64,000 nucleotides of DNA, taken from assembly GCA_950295325.1 (NCBI GenBank), contig OX485806.1, positions 58,089,169 through 58,153,168 on the forward strand, in the 5' to 3' direction. This document shows positions 11,677 to 22,237 of this stretch, in pieces. The notes under the pieces are model-generated. The model saw only the letters and a program-made list of their open reading frames with translations, was not told the origin of the DNA and searched no databases. Each line of letters begins with the position of its first letter. Positions within the stretch are counted from its first letter, which is position 1. Source of the DNA: Polytrichum commune (lineage: Eukaryota; Streptophyta; Polytrichopsida; Polytrichales; Polytrichaceae). The position numbers and the translations under genes were made by a program.

Positions 11677-12380
11677 ATCTCGGCCAATCAAATATTTTGT
11701 GTACGGGAACTCTGGAGATCTAAGAGTTCTAGGAAAGAGTATCGTAGCTACTTGGGGCAATGTATCACTTTGGATGAAATCATTTAAGAACACCTAAGTA
11801 CATTTAAGGGCTACTTCACAGACGAGCCAAGAGCCGTGACCATGACATTGTAAGAGCCCACCAGAAGGTGTCCAAAGGCCGTCCCAAGACACCTCCAAAA
11901 ATATGTAGTGTGGTCACGGATTTTCAAGTGTAGTATGAAGCCATATGTGACCAGGCCCTCAATCAAATGCTATTTCAATGGATTTCTATTCATGCGAGTC
12001 TTCACACATGATAAAAACAAAGTAAATCAACGGTTGTGAATATTATGAATGGCAAGGTTTTTTGATTTTGTATTAGGCCTACCTCCCAAAGGTGGATTCT
12101 TATGTTGTTGTTCGATTTCAATTGCTGACGTCAACCCTAATTTAATATGAAACCATTTGAAACCTAGACTGTAAGATCTTTGATAACAAATACATTCTTC
12201 CACGGCTTTAGGTTCCGGTTGTTCCTTGAACTAGGTTGGGTTATTATCTCCACAAGAATGGGGTGCCTTTCCAACAAATTGAATTCAAACTATCTATAAA
12301 TTCCACGGAAATAAGCAGTGCTTGCCCTAAAATTATCCAACAAAGTCCAATTGTTCCGCTCTCCGCTCACACTACTAAGT

Positions 12381-12626
12381 TTCCCTTTGGGTATCCACTG
12401 CCATCTCTGCACCCATATCCACCTTTGCGGCACCCACCAACAAGTTTGGAACAAACACTGTCAATTGTATATCTTTGTCCAAATACGATACAAGTGGGTG
12501 CATCACGTGGGATTGGCGGGATCTTCCCCACCCAACGACGCTACCGTGTGAGCGGTGGGACGCGAGCGGTGAGCGGTGAGCAGAAAATTTGCTCACGATG
12601 AGCAAAAAAAAGTCAACACTTTCCAA
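12381..12626 (-). repeat. Inverted fragment of repeat Z
   Basis: The first part of the F-box-like relic in reverse (MHPLVSYLDKDIQLTVFVPNLL on the minus strand), adjoining the end of Z copy 1 head to tail. At 12548-12595 it runs into a cluster of GAGCGGTGAGCGGTGAGC. Confidence 0.7.
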
Positions 12627-13140
12627 TTATAGTAATAAAATGTCTAAATTTAGAAAATATAAATAGAAAAAATCATGGGACCTCTTTTCTTAGTAAAAAC
12701 ATTGGACCTTTTACCGTCTAAATTTTGAGGGCTTTAAGGACAAAGAGTTGGTTTTAGGGTTCCTTTCAGAGATACTACTTGACATGATCTAATTAAACCA
12801 CGGAACTTTTGACTGTCCATATTATGGTGAGAGCCGCTTAATCATAGGCTAAGGTCATAACGTAAGAGAAAATTCTAAGTCATAAAATTCAAGCATTCAA
12901 GCAAAGTAACAAAAATCGTACCGTTCAATAACATCTAAAACTACCGTTGGAAGAAGTGACCCAAAAATATTCAGAAACCTTTATAAATATTTAGAAACGA
13001 ATACAATTCACATCATGTAGATAATGATAGGTCTGATATATCAGCGATATTTTTGGAGCGAACTCATACTATAGTATACTCAACGCAATAGGAAATACTT
13101 AGCGTGAACTTATAAATAAGGGGGGGCAGCCTAGCTCCTA
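12627..13140. other. AT-rich spacer
   Basis: No coding reading. It lies between repeat Z and the 3' end of the MULE-like gene, so it could hold that gene's 3' UTR and transposon end. I could not find a matching inverted terminal repeat beyond 16838. Confidence 0.4.
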
Positions 13141-13152
13141 TAGGTATCCACG

Positions 13153-14561
13153 CTAAGGTCCCACATGCTTCATGATGCCACTTTCGAGGAGGTGCTTCAC
13201 TTCATTGAAACTAAGGCTCGAAGCATGGATGAAAGTTTCTTGGTATTGATCCAAGTTGCAGGTCACACGGAAGATGAAGTACAAGTGCTTGCAGTTCACC
13301 CAAGTGCGCTGCTTCCCAAGTGCTCTTGCTGACATCTCCATGAAATCCAGGCATGTGCAGGACGGGAAGGTGTTGATAGTGATACGGTACTCCTCAACCT
13401 TAGCCTTCTTTCGGGACTGGAAGAGAATATGCACCCGATCCCTGGGTGAGGTATCATTGTGACGGAGGTGATTTTTCTGTCGACGTTGAGGGCTGACTCC
13501 CACTTGTTGCGTTGTTGGACGCATGGTCCGTTGTTACTGCGTCGGATCTTCTTTCCAAACCTGAGCGTAGGGTATTGATTGGCTTGGGTCGGGGTAGGGA
13601 GTTCGGCCATGGATGAGGCAACATTGGAGGAGTCGCCAAAGAGTCTTCTGGGTGACACATCTTGACGCTGCTGAAGTTGGAATCCCCCTTCTTCAAGGGC
13701 CAGAACCTCCTGGAGAGTGAGGTTTGTCCCAGTGAGGACAGGCCAAATGTCCAGGACATCCGAACGGTGTTGCACCCACTTCCTCCTAGTGCCTTTGACA
13801 CATCTCTCAATGTCGTCGTTGCAGAAGAAGAACTGTGTCAAGAATTTCTTGTTCTTCTTGTAGTCGCGCATGTAGCCGGTGTACGTAGGAGCAGGAGTAC
13901 TTTTACCATGCCGAACAATCTTCTGGGTGCACTTGGTCTTTGTGCGAGCTTGCATGGCGAAGCAGGCCTTGGCGGAAGTCTTGGGCAGTCTAGAAATGTG
14001 CCACTTGGAGACATCGCAGTGGGTCTCCTGAATGTTATCGACGTGGGTGACCCGTTGTGGAATCGCTTTCTCGGGTGATTGTGTTAGGGGCAGGTTTGAT
14101 GGTGTGGCGGAATCAGTATGGGCCTTGGTTAGCTTAGTGCTCACTCGTGGATGAAAGAAGCTGACCTTGTCAGGTCTATGTGAATCCTGATCAGAACCAG
14201 GGGGCATATCAAGTTTGCGCTTGGTTGTGCCAAAGACCTCCTCTCCTTCGAGTTGGGGTTTGCGGGTGCACCAATGCTTTGCTCCAGGCATGTGCTCGAG
14301 GGCTGCAACAATTCTCTTGGCGTCACCGGATCGTTGTGCAGCACGAAGGCGGAGTTCTTCTTTTCCTGGGCCAGTACCAGAGCGATCACCCTTCAAGTAG
14401 GCGTAGTAATTAGTACATTGCATGAACGCCCTCACAAAATCATCCACGGTGGCAACATATAGATCAGAGCCACGGTTTCCAAACTGCTGAAGCCATTTGT
14501 TGTGGACTGTCTCAGAGAGGTTGCAAGATGGCATCTCCGCCAACTCGGAATCTGTGAAATT
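13153..14561 (-). CDS. MULE-like transposase, exon 2 with SWIM zinc finger (frame broken)
   Basis: This continues exon 1 in frame after the intron (NFTDSELAEMPSCN). The first 390 or so codons cover the segment after the catalytic core and a Ser/Thr/Lys-rich linker. The last part is read in another frame (from about 13524) and holds EEYRITINTFPSCTC...WVNCKHLYFIF. This is a SWIM motif (CxC, then CxH), which in MULE and FAR1 transposases binds DNA. It is followed by LSFNEVKHLL and the stop at 13153. The frame change near 13450-13480 is either a one-base lesion or an unrecognised short intron. I see no clear GT-AG pair that repairs it. If a lesion, the transposase is dead; otherwise the protein would be about 1,160 residues. 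Confidence 0.7.
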
Positions 14562-14729
14562 CTGAGAGAAATAAATAAAATGTAGTGAGTACGGTTTGCA
14601 AAAAATCTGGCTAAAAGCCTAAATTGATATTGGTATTCTGGAGATTCACAACATATGACAAAAAATGCTTAATAGCCAAAAACAAAATTGACACCAAAAA
14701 ACGAAATAGAAAGTGGATGGTACACTCAC
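14562..14729 (-). other. Phase-0 intron of the MULE-like gene
   Basis: The donor is CTA|GTGAGT at 14729 and the acceptor TTTCTCTCAG| ending at 14562. Exon 1 is then exactly 703 codons and exon 2 opens in phase, joining GGFMQL to NFTDSEL. The reading through the intron gives 27 hydrophobic codons and a stop, which is why I choose splicing. Confidence 0.8.
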
Positions 14730-16838
14730 TAGTTGCATGAAACCACCCCATTGATGGTAACGAAAGTGCCAAAATGCAAGCCATGTATCAAGTTCCTTGA
14801 TTCCTTCCTCGGATGCAGCTCCAGAGGAAAGCCACCAAGCCCGGATGGCAAGATAACGGGACTCGGACTGCTCGGGAGTCTTGGCATCCTTGTACTGCTT
14901 GCATAACAACTTGTGTTGTTGTTGGAGGTCGGGCTTGATGTGGGTGGCGGTGTGGCGCTCCATAGACACTGTCCAATGCAATAGACATGTCTTCTCGCGA
15001 GACTCCATAGGAACCTTGGGATCACCACTGCCATAGATAATCCTAACTGCATTCCAATTGGCTTGTGCACTGTCCGCCATGAACCCTTTGAAGTTAACTT
15101 TAGCAATACCATGTTTGTGCATAACTTCATTGAGCCCATGCCAAAGAAGGCTTTGCGTCGTGACATCCTCAAACTGCATATCACATACTGCAATAGTCAT
15201 AACCCGGCAGTAGGCCGAGTCATAGACATGGCAAACCATGGTTGTCCACCCCTTGACACGCTTGACATGGTCAAACATGACCCAAGCATCCTGCAAATCA
15301 CCGTGTGGTTGCATTCTCCTGACAAGGTCAACTCCAGACCCAGGGCCCACCTCGGACATCTTGAATACATAGACTTTCTCCAACAGCTTTCCTAGGCCAG
15401 GGAATTTGTTTTCTTGCACATAGGACCAACTGCTATGACCTCTGCGTCCGGTGATGCTGTCAATGATCCCCCCTCGCCCAATGCGCTTGAAGGAAGTGAC
15501 TGTGTTTCGAATACTAGGGGTGCTGAGGTGTTGGTACCTGTCCATGACAAACTTCATGGACTCAAGGTCCATAACTTTATTGGGATCATCACCCGTGCGT
15601 AGAAGATACTTGGCAAGGAACTCTTTACTTGCAGCCAATGCAATCGCAGAGTTGGTGGCGGTGGGAGTCCTCTCAACCTCTCTACCAATGAGATCATGAA
15701 TTTCGACCTTAGACTCTCTACATACACCTTGCGTAACGGGGTGATGGTGATGACCCATATGGATGCATGCATGGGTCATGTCACCTTTCCCAAGAACATA
15801 GTACATCTTGGTTTGGCAAGTATCAAGACAATAGGGTGGTGTCTTACAGACCTTACAAACGAGAGATGACCCAGATGGGGGATCAGCTCCTGCGGAGAAG
15901 GGTGAGGCGGTACAACCTTCCCATTCGGTCTCGTTGACGTCAGTGGCTCGATTGGGGCGGTTGAGATAATCACATCCCTTGTTATCACAACGGAGATGGC
16001 CAACACAACATGAAAACCGGAAGGTCAAGCCGAGATCATTGGTAATATTAGACATTTTTGTCCTACACCAAGCATGACCGTCGAAACGCTTGTCCATTCC
16101 GAACATGAGTCTAGCATGGGAATGGGGAGCGTCAGCTCCGAGAGGAGGGAACTCAAAGATGACGTCCCCGTCAAAAACAGATGGGAGGAAGTCAACCTTC
16201 TCATGCCTAACAGATTCATAATCAATATTCTTGAGGATGTTCTTGGACCCTGGTCGGGTTGCAAGCAACTTCAAGTGGTGGACAACACTCGGACGATCTT
16301 TAGACACACCTGGGTGAACTGGGGGTCTGGAAGTAGATGGTTGACTTACAGTAGGCGAGTGTGGAATCCTCAGAGGATTGATGAAGGGCTGATCTTGCAA
16401 TGGAAGTGGGGTAAGTGAGCCAATGTCAGAGGTAGGTGGCACATCATCATCAGAGTCATCGCTGAGCAAGGTAAACTCTTCGATGCCGGGCTCCTTCTTC
16501 ACCGTCGCCAGAAGAGGAGCCTGCGTGGTGGACGTGAGGGACACGCCTGGTGTTAGCAACACAATAGTGGTGGCCATCTCCGATTCGGTGACGCCTATGG
16601 CCTTGGACGTTCTAGGGAGCAAGAACCAAACTCTACCATCGTCAATGCGAAAGGACATCTGAAGGACAGTGTGACTCAAGTCACCGTTGTCATTAAAGAC
16701 CTGTTCCTCGACATGAATTGAGTCTGGGTGGAATCTAAACCTCAAACTAAGGAACGACTCTGCGACTTTGGCTAGACCATCATCTCCTAGAGGGATCATA
16801 AGCGGGATGGAATGGTGCAGTGCTCGGATGGTGGCCAT
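14730..16838 (-). CDS. MULE-like transposase, exon 1
   Basis: Begins MATIRALHHSIP at 16838. Residues 1-220 are a low-complexity N-terminal region. At about 270-385 there is a zinc-binding FLYWCH/WRKY-GCM1-type region with CxxxxxC...C pairs and THACIHMGHHHHPV. This is followed by a linker (SIRNTVTSFKRIGRGG), then the RNase H-like catalytic region with YCRVMTIAVCDM and FKGFMADSAQANWNAVR, the latter holding the likely second catalytic Asp. Then come CLLHWTVSMERHT and WLAFWHFRYHQWGGF. The family cuts and pastes transposon DNA in the nucleus. The reading is open over all 703 codons, so exon 1 is recent or still active. A second, broken copy is at 44890-45410. I did not find the terminal inverted repeats. 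Confidence 0.72.
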
Positions 16839-16916
16839 TGTAGAAGCAACGTGAATGCGAGTTCACAAAAGGTAGTGGCCAAATGGGCAATGGATTTAAG
16901 TTGAGCAGAATGTGGT

Positions 16917-16931
16917 GCTGTGTATATAGTG
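16917..16931 (-). promoter_or_regulatory. Possible TATA box of the MULE-like gene
   Basis: The minus-strand sequence CACTATATACACAGC lies about 80 bp before the start codon at 16838. A second candidate (TATTTATAAG) is near 17145-17155. Motif only. Confidence 0.3.
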
Positions 16932-17304
16932 CTGTGATTGGAAGGCCATGGCAAGATGGAATCTATGAATGACGGCGGAGACTTGGATTAGAAGTGGAAT
17001 AATAAGCCGACTCACGATAGCAATTTGAATAAAAATTGAAAATGCACTGCAGCAATTACTTAAGTTAGTGGTGATCATATGCCAATCCAAACTATATATA
17101 TTAAGAAGAGACATGAGGCTGGATGCCGAGTGACGTACTTATAAATACACTAGAGACCACGTGAACCATTTAGTGGATGTTAGGGACATTATAATATATA
17201 TTGGCAAATAAGGTCATAAGAATGACGGCCGCCACGAATAATGTGGAGAGCATGATAGTAGATATGCAATAATAAATTCTAAACAATAGAATGCTACATT
17301 GTGA

Positions 17305-17775
17305 TTAACGACGAAGACGCTTATGGGGCCCTTTGCCATTTTTGTCACCGTCATGTTTATGACAATGGTCAATCCCTAAACTATGAACTGTAGTGCATCC
17401 TGCGCAACCGAGTCCCTGACCTTTGGGACGTGGGGCACTCCTTAATAGAGATCTAGAGTAAGTGCCCGGTTTAATAACCCCTACTCTAGAATAGGCATGA
17501 GTCTGTAAAGTAAAGTTGTCCTCTATCAGCGTTGCAACATCCGTCTGCAAAGATGGAGTCCGTGGATGTGGAGTGTGAACCACGACCGCCGGAGTAACTG
17601 AGCAGTCAGGTGGGTTGGCAATCTTCATGTTGTTGATGTCTGCAAAACCTTCGATGGACAACGTGGTGTGAATTTGAGATGAACTAGGAGCACCTAAAGC
17701 AGCAAGACTCGGGAGACTTGAGTCAGTACCCATTGGAGAAGAATATGATGAGAAGAGGTGAAGAAATGGGTACAA
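17305..17775 (-). CDS. Hypothetical 156-aa ORF upstream of the MULE-like gene
   Basis: The ORF starts MYPFLHLFSSYSSP and ends in a basic tail KGPHKRLRR. A Cys/His cluster CAGCTTVHSLGIDHCHKH might bind a metal. It lies on the same strand as the transposase, 470 bp upstream, and could be an accessory ORF of the same element. I do not recognise it. Length alone is weak evidence. Confidence 0.3.
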   Translation of the reverse strand: MYPFLHLFSSYSSPMGTDSSLPSLAALGAPSSSQIHTTLSIEGFADINNMKIANPPDCSVTPAVVVHTPHPRTPSLQTDVATLIEDNFTLQTHAYSRVGVIKPGTYSRSLLRSAPRPKGQGLGCAGCTTVHSLGIDHCHKHDGDKNGKGPHKRLRR

Positions 17776-18124
17776 GTAATCGGGTAGACACCAATGCCCG
17801 AATTTATGATAACTTGCTAGATCAATTAATAGTCAATATGTATTTACGTCAATTGTGGACAACCTGTTTCATCAAGGATTAGAATGTACTACAATAGTAC
17901 TAAATACTATATCGCCACAAAATATCTGACATGACATGACGATTATGTAGATTAGATTTTAGCGCCGACATTTTTAGTGTATTCTTGCAGCGAGGATGAA
18001 CCATCTAATAATATTAGAATATCTAACTTAATTGTCTAAATCTAAGATAATGTGAACATAATGATTGCGCATAGATGTTAATTATGATAGAATTGACAAT
18101 GATATATAAGGTCTAGTTGCTTCA

Positions 18125-18478
18125 GTGTTGTTAGAGATGATAACTAGGTCAAGAGCGAGATCAGATAGAGAAGGTAGGAGGAGTATTGAAAAACACATGC
18201 GTATTAAGAGAAGGAAAAGGTTAGAATCAAGAGAGAGCTTAGTGACGCCGTACAACTTGCGGTCAACAATGGGTAGACAAGGGTTTAATTCTTCTAGGGG
18301 TACAGGTAGAGGTTCCAAAGAAGAAAATACGTTTGATGTCTCAGTGGTAGCTCCAATTGTTTTATTTCTAGTATCTGAGGAAGACAACTTAGTTGACAAA
18401 GGGGGCAGTGAGGTGATGTTTATCTACATCCATAATGATATAATTTTATTTGCAATTGTAATGTTAACGACCCATTAA
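18125..18478 (+). CDS. Hypothetical 117-aa basic ORF
   Basis: An Arg/Lys/Ser-rich N-terminal half (ITRSRARSDREGRRS, IKRRKRLESRESLV, YNLRSTMGRQG) and a hydrophobic C-terminal half. The opposite strand is also open for 105 codons, so either reading may be chance. No domain recognised. Confidence 0.2.
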   Translation: MLLEMITRSRARSDREGRRSIEKHMRIKRRKRLESRESLVTPYNLRSTMGRQGFNSSRGTGRGSKEENTFDVSVVAPIVLFLVSEEDNLVDKGGSEVMFIYIHNDIILFAIVMLTTH

Positions 18479-19239
18479 CTTACCTTGTTGTGTGGGCAAT
18501 GATATCAGCTCAATTATGGTTTTTTTATTTATATGGTGTTCGAATGTGACATCGAAGTGGCCTCGGCATCTGGAAGAGGGAATGACACAGACAAAGCTTC
18601 AACCTGGGGCAGCCTCGAGTGCCTCAACATCATATCATAGTGAGCAGCAGGTTTGTGAAGATTGTTTTCAATTGGTGACTTTTAGGGTGTTGGGTTTAGG
18701 GTAATATTTCTTTCCAAAGCCAACAGTTTATTAGGCCAACCTCAAAGGTAATGAGCACAGGACATATCCACTTAACAGAGCCTTAGAGACTTCGATCGGG
18801 ACGCTGAGGTTGCTGAGTTAAGCATAGGAGAATCCGATCGCGCCGCTGATGTTATAGATCTTTGCGAAGGCAATATGGATAATGAGGAGAGGCACTTCGG
18901 GGAAGAGGTAGGCATTCGCACACAGAACTCTAATGTGTGAATCTAGTATATGGTGTAGGCTTCGAAGCTCGAAGGTGTGATTTGAAATTTTATGGATTTC
19001 TGGTATCGGACCCGAGAGAGAAGTTTGAAGCCTCACTGGAGTCTATTAGTGTTGGTTTGATGCAATTTCTGAGCTTGGAAATCCATTTCGGTGCTGAGGG
19101 GGAGTTTGAGGAATCCAAATCATTTTTGCTAAATGTTGAGGGTGAGAGCGATCTAGTCGTTCTTGCAGTCTGGGGACCGAGACATACTTGTTGGTGATGA
19201 TCGCTGCTTGAGGGATGATTGCAATGTTAGATTTATTGA
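18479..19239. other. Unique region before array 2
   Basis: Contains an 86-codon plus-strand ORF at 18937-19197 with no recognised domain. Short CGGACCCGAG and GGGACCGAG stretches (about 19009 and 19172) look like degenerate array-2 palindromes. Nothing else is supported. Confidence 0.4.
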
Positions 19240-20850
19240 GGGGTTAGGGTATTGGGTTTTAGGGATTTAGTTTCAAGAAGGTTGGTTTGATTTTGAATGT
19301 GTGTCTCGGTCCCGAGAAACACACTAGGATTTCACGCTAGGGTCTGAATTTCTCTGTGATAGGGTAGGAGATGAAGAGCATGAAAAAAGATTGTATTTGG
19401 TTGCCCATGAGCTGATGTGGTCTGAATTGGTCTTAACGGTCTGAATTTGTGTTGGTTTAGTTTAATTTAGTTCAGCTCAGTGTAGTTTAGTTTCGATGTT
19501 TCTGGTTAGTGATTAGGGTCAAAAACTTAGTAGAAATAGGTAGATTTGGTTTTTAATATGTGTATGTGGTCTGAATTGGTCTTAAGGGTATGAATTTGCG
19601 TTGGTTTAGTTTAGTTTAGTTTGCATATTTCTGGGTAGTGATTAGGGTCAAAAACTTAGTTGAAGTAGGTAGAGTTGGTTTTCAATGTGTCTCGGTCCCG
19701 AAACACAAAATGGGAGGGGCTTGTTTCTGAATTTGTATGTGATAGGGTAGAGGATTAAGAGAGTCAAATGAGATTGTATTTGGTTGCCCATGAGCTGATG
19801 TGGACTGAATTTCTCTTAAGGGTTTGAAAATGTTTTAGTTTAGTTTAGTTTAGTTTGCATGTTTCTGGTTAGTGATTAAGGTCAAAAACTTACTTGAAGT
19901 AGGTAGATTTGGTTTTCAATATGTGTATCGGTTCTGAATTGGTCTTAAGGGTCTGAATTTGCGTTGGTTTAGTTTAGTTTAGTTCAGCTCAGTTTAATTT
20001 AGTTTGGATGTTTCTAGTTAGTGATTAGGGTCAACACTTAGTTGAAGTAGGTAGATTTGATTTTGAATGTGTGTCTCGGTCCCGAAACACAAACTGGGAG
20101 GGGCTGGTTTCTGAATTTGTATGTGATAGGGTAGGAGATTTAGAGCATGAAATGAGCTTGTATGTGGTTGCCCATGAGCTGATGTGGATTGAATTTCTCT
20201 TAAGGGTCTTAATACATGTTAGTTTAGTTTAGTTTAGTTTGGATGTTTCTGGTTAGTGATTAGGGTCAAAAACTTAGTTGAAGTAGGTAGATTTGATTTT
20301 GAATTTGTGTTTCGGTCCCGAAACACACTCTGGGAGGGGTTGGTTTTTGAATTTGTATGTTATAGGGTAGGGGATTAAGAGCATGTAATGAGATTGTATT
20401 TGGTTGCCCTTGAGCTGATGTGGACTGCATTTCTCTTAAGGGTCTTAATATATGTTAGTTTAGTTTAGTTTGGATGTTTCTGGTTAGTAATTAGGGTCAA
20501 AAACTTAGTTGAAGTAGGTAGATTTGATTTTGAATTTGTCTTTCGGTCCCGAAACACACTCTGGGAGGGGTTGGTTTCTGAATTTGTATGTGATAGGGTA
20601 GGGGATTAAGAGCATGAAATGAGATTGTATTTGGTTGCCCATGAGCTGATGTGGACTGCATTTCTCTTAAGGGTCTGGATTTGTGTTAGTTTGCTTTAGT
20701 TTAGTTTAGTTTGGATGTTTCAGGTTAGTGATTAGGGTCAACACTTAGTTAAAGTAGGTAGATTTGATTTTGAATGTGTGTTTCGGTCCCGAAACACAAA
20801 CTGGGAGGGGCTGGTTTCTGAATTTGTATGTGATAGGTTAGGAGATTAAA
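19240..20850. repeat. Tandem array 2, left block (about 231-240 bp units)
   Basis: Units contain runs of TTTAG, GGATGTTTCTGGTTAGTGAT, TAGGGTCAAAAACTTAGTTG, then the palindrome, then CTGGGAGGGGCTGGTTTCTG, TGATAGGGTAGG and TTGCCCATGAGCTGATG. Palindromes are near 19305, 19687, 20080, 20311, 20542 and 20782. The copy at 20777-20798 is perfect: arm TGTGTTTCGG, spacer TC, then the reverse complement. The array stops 4 bp or so before the first exon of the methyltransferase gene. Confidence 0.9.
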
Positions 20851-20853
20851 AGC

Positions 20854-21527
20854 ATGAAACCTACAAGCGTTTATGTACATTGCCGAGCAAGTGATTCTTA
20901 CTTTCTTAAAAATGTATTGTCTCAGGGAATGCGGCCACATTTGGAAATCCTAGAGGACGTGCCTGAGGGAGAAGAAGAGATTCTTGGGGATGATGCTCAA
21001 TTTATGGGTGATGAGGATGATATTCGGACTCGGCAGAAACTTAACTCAGTGTCCACGATCACAGGCTTGAAATTTCAACCCATTAGTTCCTCGCGATTTA
21101 ATATTCCTTTGTGCAGAATGTTGGCAATGCGAATGGTAAGGCCAACTCTGGCATCCGATCTTGCTAAGCTCGAGCAAGAGTTTGTCCGCGGATACAGGGA
21201 GGGCGCTTTAGTCTTTTATGTCTCAACCACCAATGAAGACGGTAAGACACAGGAAGTGATAGAAGTTGATAAAGTTTTTTGGGGTCCTATTTGGAATGCC
21301 AAAAATGAAGTTTTCAACACGTTTCTCATTTCAGATCCACATTTGGCCCGCTTCACAAATTTGATGTTTTTTGTGTTTGACGGAAACCATAGGCGTCAAG
21401 CTTGGTTAAATCACATTGACAGACTTCACCGAACTAAGGATTCTTGGCAATATTTGGTGGACTCAATTTTCCTTGATACAAATGGAAAAACTGGACTTGT
21501 TATGCAAGTCATGCACAACATCAACAA
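20854..21527 (+). CDS. Exon 1: ParB/sulfiredoxin-like domain
   Basis: 224 codons beginning MKPTSVYVHCRASD. After an acidic stretch (EDVPEGEEEILGDD) it has RMVRPTLASDLAKLEQEF, VFYVSTTNEDGK, then MFFVFDGNHRRQAWLNHI. The DGNHRRQAW motif resembles the DGxHRxxA signature of ParB-type domains, which bind nucleotide and DNA. SWQYLVDSIFLDTNGKTG follows. The exon ends AACAA|GTAAGT with two bases of a split codon. The ATG used is the first in frame after array 2; an earlier exon hidden in or before the array cannot be excluded. Confidence 0.6.
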
Positions 21528-21635
21528 GTAAGTGCAATTTCTTTTGATATACAATCTTTCATATTAATTTCGACATGGTTTCAAATTCTTTTCATTACAA
21601 TAATCTAATATCTTTCATATGATTTTTTATTTTAG

Positions 21636-22182
21636 ACATACCGAGGACTCTCACGTGAAGACCAACATTGTCCATACCATGTTCTGGATTTAGAAGTATG
21701 GTCTAATGTTAATTGACCAGTTCACAGATATTTTGAGTCCGGCTGACCTCAAAAAGTGCAAGAAGTCACAAAAAAAGACGTGGTACTCATTACCATAACA
21801 TGTGTTTACAAATTTCACATTTCAGGTGATTTATTAGTTCTATTTCCTCTTTTTTTGTGAGTCATGTAATAATCCTTTGTTTGTGTATCGCAACGGGGAG
21901 GGTTCCATGTCTAACTCAAGTTCTTAATTTCGTTAGTTTCATTTTCTTATGACCTTTTGGTTTCCGCATTCTTGTTCTGTCTTTGTGCAGCACGAACTGG
22001 ATCTCGCTATTGACGATGGTGTACGTCAGCTTGTCGAGCAAACAGAAGGAGAAGTCTCCCCTGCTAACAAGGCGGCTGCGATGAAAGCCGCAGTTGAGAA
22101 GAGAGTTGTGGCACTTCGCATGAAAATGGGAAAACTGGTTGTTGTGTATAACCCGGACTTTACCGACGGATGGCTTCATGAG
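21636..22182 (+). pseudogene. Exons 2-3 of the ParB/methyltransferase gene
   Basis: Exon 2 (21636-21825) completes the split Lys codon and reads HTEDSHVKTNIVHTMFWI, then TAG, then KYGLMLIDQFTDILSP and CKKSQKKTWYSLP, then TAA. Exon 3 (21991-22182) reads HELDLAIDDGVRQLVEQ through NPDFTDGWLHE and ends GAG|GTACGT. It is fully open, with an alpha-helical, Lys/Ala-rich stretch. The two stops in exon 2 argue that the protein is no longer made whole. Confidence 0.5.
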
Positions 22183-22237
22183 GTACGTACACTAAACCTT
22201 AGTCCATATCAATCTTTTCAACTTATCCTTGAGAAGA

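Larger units (their letters stand above)
9995..12380 (+). repeat. Dispersed repeat Z, copy 1 (split by solo LTR Y-a)
   Basis: A repeat of about 1.4 kb without its LTR insertion. It recurs as a long reverse copy at 45691-46795 and as fragments at 12381-12550 (reverse) and 44610-44775. It contains an F-box-like coding relic (10065-10634), then non-coding sequence with GATTTCAATT, TTTAATATGAAAC and GGGGTGCCTTTCCAACAAAT. It ends near CGCTCACACTACTAAGTTTC. Start is approximate, set by the end of array 3. Confidence 0.75.

Noticed and set aside
12340-12382. Helitron 3' end at CACTACTAAG
   Set aside because: A CTAA-like end is present but I see no stable hairpin just before it and no TC start at the other end of repeat Z.
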